11,215 nt of DNA, from contig CANQMJ010000078.1 in the NCBI GenBank assembly GCA_947624945.1, positions 1 to 11,215 of the forward strand, in the 5' to 3' direction. The stretch's first letter is position 1. Every line of letters starts with the position of its first letter. The DNA is from an uncultured Clostridia bacterium (lineage in GTDB: Bacteria > Bacillota > Clostridia > Oscillospirales > CAG-272). Shown piece by piece: positions 5,560 through 11,215 of this stretch. Position numbers and translations under genes: made by a program. The notes beneath the pieces are model-generated. The model saw only the letters and a program-made list of their open reading frames with translations, was not told the origin of the DNA and did no database searches.

Positions 5560-5585
5560 TCACCGCACGATCCCTCGTGCGGTGA
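5560..5585 (+). other. Perfect hairpin in the spacer between the two tRNAs
   Basis: An 11-bp perfect stem (5560-5570 with 5575-5585) with a TCCC loop fills most of the 43-base spacer. No T-run follows, so it is not a standard terminator; a processing site or a partial attenuator is possible. Confidence 0.6.
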
Positions 5586-5592
5586 AGCTTTA

Positions 5593-5665
5593 CGGGGTGT
5601 TGCCCAGTTGGTAGGGCACTTGGTTTGGGACCAAGACGCCGCGAGTTCGAGTCTCGCCACTCCGA
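5593..5665 (+). tRNA. tRNA-Pro (anticodon UGG)
   Basis: The acceptor stem is CGGGGTG/CACTCCG with one G-T pair, the D arm GCCC-AGTTGGTA-GGGC, the anticodon stem CTTGG/CCAAG with loop TTTGGGA (anticodon TGG at 5626-5628), and the T arm GCGAG-TTCGAGT-CTCGC. The C1-G72 start of the acceptor stem is typical of bacterial tRNA-Pro. CCA is not encoded. Confidence 0.96.
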
Positions 5666-5669
5666 AAAC

Positions 5670-5703
5670 GGGGAGACTCTTCACATGAAGCGTCTCCCCT
5701 TTG
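5670..5703. terminator. Terminator of the tRNA operon, shared with the convergent methyltransferase gene
   Basis: An 8-bp GC-rich stem (5670-5677 with 5692-5699) continues inwards with CTTC/GAAG after one mismatch. TTTGCTTATT follows on the plus strand and GTTTTC on the minus strand. Confidence 0.8.
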
Positions 5704-5723
5704 CTTATTCCGTTATATTATCC

Positions 5724-6653
5724 TTATCCCCACAGCGACTTGTCGTCGTAGCACAAAATCGTGTCCTCGAGCCAATACGCGAACTCCGTCGACGGCGGGT
5801 AAAGCGGCTCGAACGACTTGAACGTATGATACAGCTCGGGACCGTCGGCGGCGTCGTGCCATATGTCCGCGAATATGAAGTCGGGCGCATCCGCCACCGC
5901 CGCCGTCCGCGCGTATTCGACCGCGTCGGCGACGACGACTTTTATCTTATCCCTGCACTCGAACTGCGGCAGTATCTCCGTTTCAAACAGCGACGCCGCG
6001 TCGCGCGACAGCTCCACGACCGTCACGCTTTCGACCGACTCCTTCCGCGACGCCATGTACGCGAAATAGCCGAGCCCGAGCCCGTACGTCAAAACCTTGC
6101 CGTGCGCTCTTTCCACCGACGGCAGCGTCGTCACAGTCTCGTTCGGCATGAGCGTCATCCATTCGCGCCCGTCCTCGAGTATCGCCGGATAGCGGAACTC
6201 TCGCATAAAATACCCTATCTGAGGTATCAGCTCTCCCCTGTCCGTCACGACGAAATCATTGCAGACGAACGCCTCGCACGGCGCGAGCGTCATGTTCGTC
6301 AGCCGCCACTTCCCGACAGTCTTTTCGGGTATCTTTATGTTTTTGTAATACGGGTCGGACTCGAACTGCGCCGCGTCGAGCTCATGCACCATCGGCGCGA
6401 AGTAATTGTAATACAGCGTCTTTTCGTCCTCGCCCGCGCCGTCCCTGTACGGGTCGACGCCGCACATCATAGAGAGCAGCATCGCATACGCGCGTTCGCG
6501 CGTTATACCCGCATCGTCCGCGACGCCGCGCACCATGTCGGGTGTTATCGCCGACGGCGTCAGATTCAGATACAGCGACAACAGCTCCGCCACTTTTGAA
6601 TTGAGCGCGCGCACGCGCTCCTTCGGCACGACGCGCCGCGGCATCTCACTCAT
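5724..6653 (-). CDS. SAM-dependent methyltransferase / spermidine-synthase-like protein
   Basis: The product is 309 aa. The C-terminal half carries a Rossmann-type nucleotide-binding fold: motif I VLTYGLGLGYFAYMAS (187-202), the acidic strand end VTVVELS with Glu214 (210-216), VVVADAVEYA (239-248) and DFIFADIWHD (258-267). This order fits class I methyltransferases and the related spermidine synthases. The N-terminal part (about 1-170) is unrecognised and may confer the substrate. The start at 6653 lies inside the pantothenate kinase gene, overlapping its end by 8 bases. The best ribosome binding site, GGAG, is about 17 bases upstream, so translational coupling is likely. An in-frame Met lies at codon 4. 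Substrate and product are unknown. It ends before the terminator shared with the tRNA operon. Confidence 0.82.
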   Translation of the reverse strand: MSEMPRRVVPKERVRALNSKVAELLSLYLNLTPSAITPDMVRGVADDAGITRERAYAMLLSMMCGVDPYRDGAGEDEKTLYYNYFAPMVHELDAAQFESDPYYKNIKIPEKTVGKWRLTNMTLAPCEAFVCNDFVVTDRGELIPQIGYFMREFRYPAILEDGREWMTLMPNETVTTLPSVERAHGKVLTYGLGLGYFAYMASRKESVESVTVVELSRDAASLFETEILPQFECRDKIKVVVADAVEYARTAAVADAPDFIFADIWHDAADGPELYHTFKSFEPLYPPSTEFAYWLEDTILCYDDKSLWG

Positions 6654-7488
6654 GCTTATACGAAAGTGCCGCTCCGATGACGGTGCCGAACTGCGAATGC
6701 TTCGGTATTATGAAGTTGAGGTCGAAGTACATAGACAGCGACGCGAATATCCTCTGCGCCGGAGACGCCGTCGTAAGATTGCCCGTCAGCACGATGTCGG
6801 TCGCGTTATGCGCGCGCGCCGCGAATATCGCCATCATCGCGACAGTCTCGTACACCATGTTGAACAGACCGAGCGCGATGTCGGCGTTTGTCGCGAATCC
6901 GCTTATGTTGCCGAAATTCGACGCCGTCAGCTTCGACGACATGCCGCCGATGTCCTTCTTCGTCATGTTGCCGACGAACAGATCGACGTTTTCGATGTTG
7001 CCGTTCTGCGCGAGCTCGTCTATCTCCTCGATCTTGTCGATGCCGAACATCTTCTTCGACAGTCCGAGCAGCGTGCCGCCGCCGACTCCCGTGCCGCCCA
7101 GATACTGCGGCTGCTTCCCTTTTTCCGCATAAACGAGCGCCGTGCCCGTGCCGAGGCTCTCCACCACGGCGGAATCGAGTCCCGACAGATACAGTCCGCC
7201 GAGACCGACCGCTTCAAATTCGCTCACATGCGTGCACGGCAGCGAATATATCGGCTTTTCGATGAACGTCGAGCCGACGCCGGTCACCATGACGTGTTCG
7301 ATATCGGACAGCGACAGCATGTTCTCGTCCGTGAACTTGCCGAACGCGCCGTATAGAGAGGTGAGCGGGTCGGTCGCCCTTACGAATATGGGATTTATCA
7401 GCGTTTCCGCCGTCATGTTTTCCGCGTCGCGGAAACCGACTATTTTCGTCGTGCTTCCGCCGACGTCGATACCGATGATTGCAGACAT
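6646..7488 (-). CDS. coaW: Type II pantothenate kinase (CoaW)
   Basis: The product is 280 aa, close to the length of staphylococcal CoaW and bacterial homologues of the eukaryotic PanK fold. It phosphorylates pantothenate with ATP, the first committed step of coenzyme A synthesis, in the cytoplasm. ASKHA-fold signatures are clear: phosphate 1 motif IIGIDVGGSTTKIVGF (4-19), VTGVGS (68-73), a HVSEFEAVGLGGLYLSG segment with the likely catalytic Glu (90 or 92), ESLGTGTA (110-117) and GGTGVGGGTLLGLS (131-144). Enzymes of this type often escape feedback inhibition by CoA, but that cannot be read here. The start at 7488 has GGAGAG about 7 bases upstream, and a promoter lies at 7524-7552. The methyltransferase gene overlaps its end, so the two form an operon. 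Confidence 0.92.
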   Translation of the reverse strand: MSAIIGIDVGGSTTKIVGFRDAENMTAETLINPIFVRATDPLTSLYGAFGKFTDENMLSLSDIEHVMVTGVGSTFIEKPIYSLPCTHVSEFEAVGLGGLYLSGLDSAVVESLGTGTALVYAEKGKQPQYLGGTGVGGGTLLGLSKKMFGIDKIEEIDELAQNGNIENVDLFVGNMTKKDIGGMSSKLTASNFGNISGFATNADIALGLFNMVYETVAMMAIFAARAHNATDIVLTGNLTTASPAQRIFASLSMYFDLNFIIPKHSQFGTVIGAALSYKHE

Positions 7489-7523
7489 AAATTCTCTCCG
7501 TGATGTGTGAATCGGGTTTATTT

Positions 7524-7552
7524 ATAATAACACACTGTTGAAAAAATTGCAA
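7524..7552 (-). promoter_or_regulatory. Promoter for coaW and the methyltransferase gene
   Basis: TTGCAA (7552-7547), 17-base spacer, TATTAT (7529-7524); TATAAA overlaps just downstream. The -35 lies inside the spacer of the opposite-strand promoter, so the two cannot be occupied together. Confidence 0.6.
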
Positions 7553-7566
7553 GCAGATGTTATAAT
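7538..7566 (+). promoter_or_regulatory. Strong promoter facing the gene-free hairpin region
   Basis: TTGAAA (7538-7543), 17-base spacer, perfect TATAAT (7561-7566) with TGT in front (extended -10). No gene begins before 8299; the first 700 bases of its transcript would be hairpins and element copy C. Confidence 0.65.
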
Positions 7567-7854
7567 AAATACAAGCAATGCCAAAGTCGCCGCAAAGCGG
7601 CGACGGCAGGGTAAGGTTGTATTTATTGAACATAATTTCCTTATTTTTCATGTCGCAGCAAAGCTGCGACGTGTAAGGTTGAAATTATGTTATAATAATA
7701 ACACAGTGTTACCGAAAGCCGTGCGATGCTTCGCATCACCCGCCTTTCGACACTGTTGTTATTATTGACGGCTGCCTGCTCGCACCGCTCCGCGCGCTCG
7801 CAGACATGGTATAATAAACGCAAGAGATGCCAAATCCGCCGTCAAAGTGACGGC
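7559..7854 (+). repeat. Series of abutting nested hairpins
   Basis: Three large hairpins follow each other with 1-2 base gaps. H1: outer 11 bp (7564-7574 with 7617-7627), TGCC/GGCA, and an inner 7 bp with loop AAA (7587-7593 with 7597-7603). H2: outer 11 bp (7629-7639 with 7681-7691), inner 8 bp with loop AAA (7652-7659 with 7663-7670). H3: outer 16 bp with one bulge (7694-7709 with 7750-7766), inner CGAAAG/CTTTCG and GATGC/GCATC. A fourth inner hairpin (7838-7844 with 7848-7854) leads into element copy C. TG(T/G)TATAATAA recurs at 7558, 7688 and 7808, and GTAAGGTTG recurs at 7611 and 7673. There is no sustained reading frame. Confidence 0.65.
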
Positions 7855-8247
7855 AAAGAGCCGTAGGCTTCGCAGCCCCACCTACGCGCACCATACTCGT
7901 GCGCTGACGACGCTGTCAGTCTCAAACGCAGACACGACGTTTTGTCGGCGCTCTCGCCATGTCGCGAGGGAGCTGTTATGCCAAAGTGGTAACGCGGTCT
8001 ACGCCCTGTTACCTCTTTTACCGCCGATTCAATCACATCGATGCCACACGGGAGCCTTTTTCTGGATTGTTAAGGATATCTTTTTCGCGAAAAAGATATC
8101 CTTAACACGCGTGGCTCCTTCGTGCGAAGGACGACGCTCCCTCTTTTTTGTAAAAGGTAATAAAAGATAGCTGCCGGTGGAAACAGACTGCACGATGAGC
8201 CGCGGTGAGCGGAGCAACCAGTTATGGGTGCGGTTCATTGATTACGC
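7852..8247 (+). repeat. Structured intergenic element, copy C
   Basis: The core matches copies A and B: GGC-N5-GCCGTAGG, CGTAGG/CCTACG (7862-7867 with 7881-7886), CGCAC/GTGCG (7887-7891 with 7899-7903), GCAGACACGACG (7929-7940), GAGCTGTTATGCC (7970-7982), and an ACGCGGTCTAC end close to that of copy B. A paired module follows: outer helix TTACC..TTTTAC with GTAAAAGGTAA (8009-8021 with 8150-8160), GGGAGC/GCTCCC (8050-8055 with 8136-8141), a 38-base perfect palindrome (8069-8106) and CCTTCG/CGAAGG (8117-8122 with 8125-8130). The 3' module shares GCTGCCGGTGGA, CCGCGGTGAGCGGAG, CCA-TTATG and ATTG-TTACGC with copy A. It ends about 50 bases before the HAD gene and might supply or shape that gene's leader. 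Confidence 0.7.
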
Positions 8248-8298
8248 GAAAAATAATTAATCCGCCAGTATAACCACATCCGCACAGGAGGATATCAT

Positions 8299-9114
8299 AT
8301 GCGCCGGCTGCGCGACAAAAATCTGTTCATTTTCGACCTCGACGGCACCGTTTACCTCGGCTCGCGCCCGTTCGACTTTGCGATACGCTACATAAACCGA
8401 CTCCGCGCCTCGGGTCGACGCGTGCTTTTCTTCACCAACAACGCGTCGCACACGGGGACTTTCTACTACACGAAGCTGTCCTCGCTCGGCTTCTCGCCGA
8501 TGCAGAGCGAGATAATGACCGCCGGTGACGTGACAGTCGAATTTCTTCTCCGCGAACGCGTGGGAAAGTCCGTATACCTGCTTGGCACGTCCGACTTGCG
8601 CCGCGACTTCCGCTCGCGCGGGATACGTCTTTTGACCGACGACGAAGTCGACGACGGCGCGCGCGCCGACATCGTCGTATCGAGCTTCGACACTGAGCTG
8701 ACGTACGCGCGGCTGACGAACGCCGTCAAGCTGATACGCGGCGGCGCCGAATATCTGTGTACGCACCCGGACGCCGTTTGCCCGACCGAGGACGGTTTCA
8801 TCCCCGACAGCGGAGCGATAGCGTCGGCTGTAACGACCGCGACAGGCGTGACGCCGCGATTTTTCGGCAAACCGTACCGCGAGACCGTCGACATGATACT
8901 CGCAGCGACCGGCACGCGCGCGTCAGACGCCGTCGTGTTCGGCGACCGCGTCTACACCGACATCGCGCTCGGCAGACGCGCGGGCATACTGTCTTGCCTC
9001 GTTCTGACGGGCGAGACGACGGAGTCGATGCTCGCCGCCGTCGACGGTGACTCGATGCCCGACGTCGTTCTTCCCTCGCTCGCAGAAGCAGAGGCGGCGA
9101 CTTTCGGCGACTGA
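8299..9114 (+). CDS. HAD-superfamily phosphatase, NagD/HAD-IIA type
   Basis: The product is 271 aa, the usual length for NagD/AraL/pNPPase-like HAD hydrolases, which are cytoplasmic and dephosphorylate small phosphate esters such as sugar phosphates through an aspartyl-phosphate intermediate. Motif I is FIFDLDGTVYLG (nucleophile Asp13, acid/base Asp15), motif II FFTNNAS (44-50), motif III GKPYRETVD (Lys191) and motif IV VVFGDRVYTDIALGRRAG (Asp216, Asp221). The C2-type cap, with GGAEYLCTHPDAVCPTEDGFIPDSGAI (148-174), sits between motifs II and III. The start at 8299 has a perfect AGGAGG about 7 bases upstream. No convincing promoter was seen immediately upstream, so transcription may come through the gene-free region from 7538. 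The SH3b gene follows after about 43 bases. The natural substrate cannot be told. Confidence 0.92.
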   Translation: MRRLRDKNLFIFDLDGTVYLGSRPFDFAIRYINRLRASGRRVLFFTNNASHTGTFYYTKLSSLGFSPMQSEIMTAGDVTVEFLLRERVGKSVYLLGTSDLRRDFRSRGIRLLTDDEVDDGARADIVVSSFDTELTYARLTNAVKLIRGGAEYLCTHPDAVCPTEDGFIPDSGAIASAVTTATGVTPRFFGKPYRETVDMILAATGTRASDAVVFGDRVYTDIALGRRAGILSCLVLTGETTESMLAAVDGDSMPDVVLPSLAEAEAATFGD

Positions 9115-9157
9115 CTGAACCATTATTTGGCAATAATAAGAAAAAGAGGTGATGCAT

Positions 9158-9919
9158 TTGGACGCAAAAAACGTAACGAGAATCGCGCTTTACACATTCA
9201 TGGCGATAGTCGGCGCGGCGCTGCTCGTCGCCGTGATATTCTTTATCGCCAAGACGACGGGCGCACTCGGCGATGACTCGACCGCCCCGCCTGAGAGCAC
9301 GAACGCGCCGCCGCAGTCGAGCACCGCGACTGACGCTGCCGACAGCACTGACGCGCCGGAAACGAAACAGACCGATGAAACGCGGCCGCCCGATACGACA
9401 GCTCCGCCGGAAACGACGGCACAGACGCTGCCCGCCGTGACGGAGGCGCCGTTCACCGTCAACTCCTACGATTCGCCCGTCGAGATGTACGCGCTCTACA
9501 ACGCGAACGCCCGCATCCGCCCCTCCGTCGACTCCGATATAATGGTGATGGTGTATCAGGGCGACCCCGTCAACGTCTACGGCGAGACCGACAACGGCTG
9601 GTATCACGTCCGCGTGCGCGGCTATGACGCATATATCAGAATGGACCTTCTCACCTCCGACGCGACGCAGGCTGAGGTGACTGTCGAAGAATACGCGACG
9701 CCCAAGATGATGTACACACAGTCGCGCGTGAACGTGCGCGAAAGCTGGACGACGAGCGCGACAGCGTTCGAGCTGTACGAGGCGGGCACCGAGGTGACCG
9801 TCACGGGCCACACCTCGAACGGCTGGTATCGAATCGTATATAACGAATCCGTCGCATACATCAGCGACGACTACGTCGGCGAAAACATGCCGGTGATCGA
9901 GCCGGACAGAGAGCCGTAA
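9158..9919 (+). CDS. Membrane-anchored protein with two SH3b domains
   Basis: The product is about 253 aa. A single hydrophobic segment (about residues 8-31) anchors it with the rest outside. A Thr/Pro/Glu/Asp-rich linker (about 35-100) is typical of a cell-wall-spanning stalk. Two bacterial SH3 (SH3b) domains follow: ALYNANARIRPSVDSDIM...GWYHVRVRGYDAYIRMDLL (about 108-163) and QSRVNVRESWTTSATAF...GWYRIVYNESVAYISDDYVG (about 184-238). SH3b domains usually bind peptidoglycan, so a wall-binding role is inferred; no catalytic domain is present. I chose TTG at 9158 because GAGG at 9146-9149 is 8 bases from it; the in-frame GTG 9149 and ATG 9152 overlap or crowd that site. It lies about 43 bases after the HAD gene, with only a weak AT-rich stem (9122-9137) between, so co-transcription is likely. 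Confidence 0.88.
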   Translation: MDAKNVTRIALYTFMAIVGAALLVAVIFFIAKTTGALGDDSTAPPESTNAPPQSSTATDAADSTDAPETKQTDETRPPDTTAPPETTAQTLPAVTEAPFTVNSYDSPVEMYALYNANARIRPSVDSDIMVMVYQGDPVNVYGETDNGWYHVRVRGYDAYIRMDLLTSDATQAEVTVEEYATPKMMYTQSRVNVRESWTTSATAFELYEAGTEVTVTGHTSNGWYRIVYNESVAYISDDYVGENMPVIEPDREP

Positions 9920-9926
9920 ACGATCC

Positions 9927-9950
9927 GCGGGGACTTAAAAAAGTCCCCGC
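9927..9950 (+). terminator. GC-rich hairpin after the SH3b gene
   Basis: A perfect 10-bp stem (9927-9936 with 9941-9950) with loop AAAA, followed by ATTGCTTTA. The T-run is poor, so it probably works together with the next hairpin. Confidence 0.65.
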
Positions 9951-9978
9951 ATTGCTTTACCGTGCCGCATATGCGCAA

Positions 9979-10008
9979 AAAAAGAGCAGGCTGTCGCCTG
10001 CTCTTTTT
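9979..10008. terminator. Bidirectional terminator between the SH3b gene and the large modular protein gene
   Basis: A perfect 13-bp stem (9979-9991 with 9996-10008) with loop TGTC. The A-run of the left arm and the T-run of the right arm give a T-tract on both strands, fitting two convergent genes. Confidence 0.88.
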
Positions 10009-10020
10009 ATCGTGTCATGA

Positions 10021-11215
10021 TCATTTCGTGACCCAGATCTCCATCTCAGCGATGTTGCAGTAACCGCCGGACGGACTGTGATAACGAACATAGTTTACGG
10101 GACCCTCGACCTGATCGCCGACAAGCGCTGTGTGCCATGTGTACTCGGTCTGAGCATCTTCGATCGTATGGAATACAGTCCAGTTTTCGCCGTCAGTGGA
10201 GACCTCGAACGTACCGCCGCCCATACGACCCGTACCTGTTCCGTCGGGACGAGGTGCATAACGTACAGCGTAGAGGTTGATTCCCTCCGGGAAGTAAGCG
10301 CCGACATAACCGTTTTCATCGGTCTTGTCGCCCGGGATACCGGGAAGCTCTCCGTCAACGTCAGTCTGATACTCTCTTCCTGCGTCTGCATCGTAATATG
10401 TCGTCAGGTCGTGGTCGAACACCGTCGTAGCGACTGTCGTGAGCGCATTGTTCCATGTGCCGAGACCGTCGTGGATAACGTTTTCGGGATCAACGTAAAC
10501 AACGTCTACGTTCTCACCGGGAGCGCCGCCGAACGGACTGGGCGTATATGCTGTGCTCTCATCAACGACAGACAGCGGTACCGGATCAGCCGTGCCCGTG
10601 TACGGGAAGTAGTCGTTCGGAAGAGCATCGTTGCCGATCTCGAGATAGAGAACACCGCCTATGAATATCTGTGCGAAGTCACGCTGGAGCGTGATGCCGA
10701 TAGGAGTGTAGCTGTCGATAGGAAGAGAGTAGCCGATCGTGAACTGAGCGTTTTCCTTATTGCCGTCGGTCACCTTGTAGCACGTAGCAGCCGTGTTGCC
10801 GTTCTCGCCGAGCGTGAGGACATAGTAGTTGTTCTCGTCGGCAACAGCGAAGTAAACGTTGAGGATCGTGTCGTTATCGGCGGGCATTACCTTTACTCTG
10901 TACTGATAGTAGTTCCAGATCTTGTCGCCGTTCATGTAAGTAGAGGGCTCGGAGATCTCGATCGCATGGTTCGTGATCTCTTTCTCGTTCAGGACCTGAA
11001 CGGGGCAGTCCACCTGCGTCGGTACGACAGCGTCGGTCGAGCCGAGAGCGTGGAATTCCGGGAACGCAGCCGTGTCCTCGAAGTCGGTGTCGAGGAGCGT
11101 CATCTTTGCGCCCTGATCGACGACACGCATGTCGTCGAAGTAAGCCTTACCAGCTTCGATGCCGATGCCTACATAGCCGTTGTAGGGGCACTCGAGGTCG
11201 GGCTGATAGGAGAGC
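10021..11215 (-). CDS. Large modular extracellular protein, C-terminal part (ConA-like and F5/8 type C-like modules)
   Basis: The frame is open from the window end to the TGA at 10021-10023, so this is the last roughly 397 residues of a longer protein. The ATG at 11130 is only an internal Met. The visible N-terminal stretch PYNGYVGIGIEAGKAYFDDMRVVD looks like the end of a concanavalin-A/LamG-like beta-sandwich. A new module begins at LLDTDFED and runs through YYQYRVKVMPADNDTILNVYF and VLYLEIG. The last roughly 150 residues (DHDLTTYYDAD ... GTFEVSTDGENWTVFHTI ... NYVRYHSPSGGYCNIAEMEIW) fit an F5/8 type C (discoidin-like) carbohydrate-binding module. Such proteins are normally secreted and bind or degrade glycans; no catalytic domain is visible. 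It ends without an LPXTG anchor. The signal peptide and any enzyme domain lie outside the window. Confidence 0.8.
   Translation of the reverse strand, partial: LSYQPDLECPYNGYVGIGIEAGKAYFDDMRVVDQGAKMTLLDTDFEDTAAFPEFHALGSTDAVVPTQVDCPVQVLNEKEITNHAIEISEPSTYMNGDKIWNYYQYRVKVMPADNDTILNVYFAVADENNYYVLTLGENGNTAATCYKVTDGNKENAQFTIGYSLPIDSYTPIGITLQRDFAQIFIGGVLYLEIGNDALPNDYFPYTGTADPVPLSVVDESTAYTPSPFGGAPGENVDVVYVDPENVIHDGLGTWNNALTTVATTVFDHDLTTYYDADAGREYQTDVDGELPGIPGDKTDENGYVGAYFPEGINLYAVRYAPRPDGTGTGRMGGGTFEVSTDGENWTVFHTIEDAQTEYTWHTALVGDQVEGPVNYVRYHSPSGGYCNIAEMEIWVTK

Noticed and set aside
5625..7356. Long Arg-rich open frames on the plus strand across the methyltransferase and coaW genes.
   Set aside because: These are antisense shadows of GC-rich genes with clear family motifs on the other strand; the plus-strand frames have biased Arg/His composition and no ribosome binding sites.
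7559..7854. CRISPR array.
   Set aside because: The hairpins are not identical repeats with regular unique spacers, and no cas gene is in the window.
8191..8236. GAGCC ... GGTTC at the end of copy C resembles the base of group II intron domain V.
   Set aside because: The spacing is too long, the catalytic triad and tetraloop pattern are absent, copy A does not preserve the pairing, and no reverse transcriptase is nearby.
8798..9811. A 337-codon minus-strand frame opposite the HAD and SH3b genes.
   Set aside because: It is antisense to two genes with strong motifs and good ribosome binding sites, and its Arg-rich product matches nothing.

Overview
The window looks like chromosomal DNA of a Gram-positive anaerobe of the class Clostridia, probably an uncultured gut-type lineage. 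This rests on strong AGGAGG-type ribosome binding sites, near-consensus sigma-A promoters with 17-nt spacers, GC-rich genes in AT-rich control regions, tRNA genes without encoded CCA, and the gene families themselves (DUF4190 membrane protein, CoaW-type pantothenate kinase, SH3b surface protein). No genus can be named from the sequence.

Layout. (1) 1-425, plus: the C-terminal part of the replication-recombination ATPase RarA, ending at a hairpin shared with the convergent lgt-like gene. (2) 526-2400, minus: an Lgt-family membrane enzyme, a DUF4190 membrane protein with an Asn/Gln/Tyr repeat tail, and a small HMA metal-binding protein; the last two have their own promoters. (3) 2401-3253: no gene; two copies (A and B) of a structured repeat lie tail to tail. 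(4) 3298-5197, minus: a three-gene membrane operon in which two paralogous zinc-ribbon proteins flank a multi-pass protein; a promoter and a roughly 135-nt leader precede it. (5) 5438-5703, plus: promoter, tRNA-Gly(CCC), tRNA-Pro(UGG), terminator. (6) 5724-7488, minus: type II pantothenate kinase, then an overlapping methyltransferase/spermidine-synthase-like gene. (7) 7489-8298: no gene; interlocked divergent promoters, a run of abutting hairpins and a third copy (C) of the structured repeat. (8) 8299-9919, plus: a NagD-like HAD phosphatase and a membrane-anchored double-SH3b protein, ending at strong terminators. (9) 10021-11215, minus: the C-terminus of a large modular, probably secreted protein with an F5/8 type C-like end.

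The genes are mostly housekeeping or envelope functions: lipoprotein maturation, CoA synthesis, tRNA supply, surface proteins. There is no transposase, phage gene, CRISPR array or recognisable defence system. The unusual content is non-coding. A family of three roughly 300-400 nt elements keeps base pairing while its sequence changes. A strong promoter faces a gene-free series of covarying hairpins. The DUF4190 gene has a leader in which a poly-G run, an anti-Shine-Dalgarno and the Shine-Dalgarno could form a switch. All structures were found by eye, without folding software or database searches.
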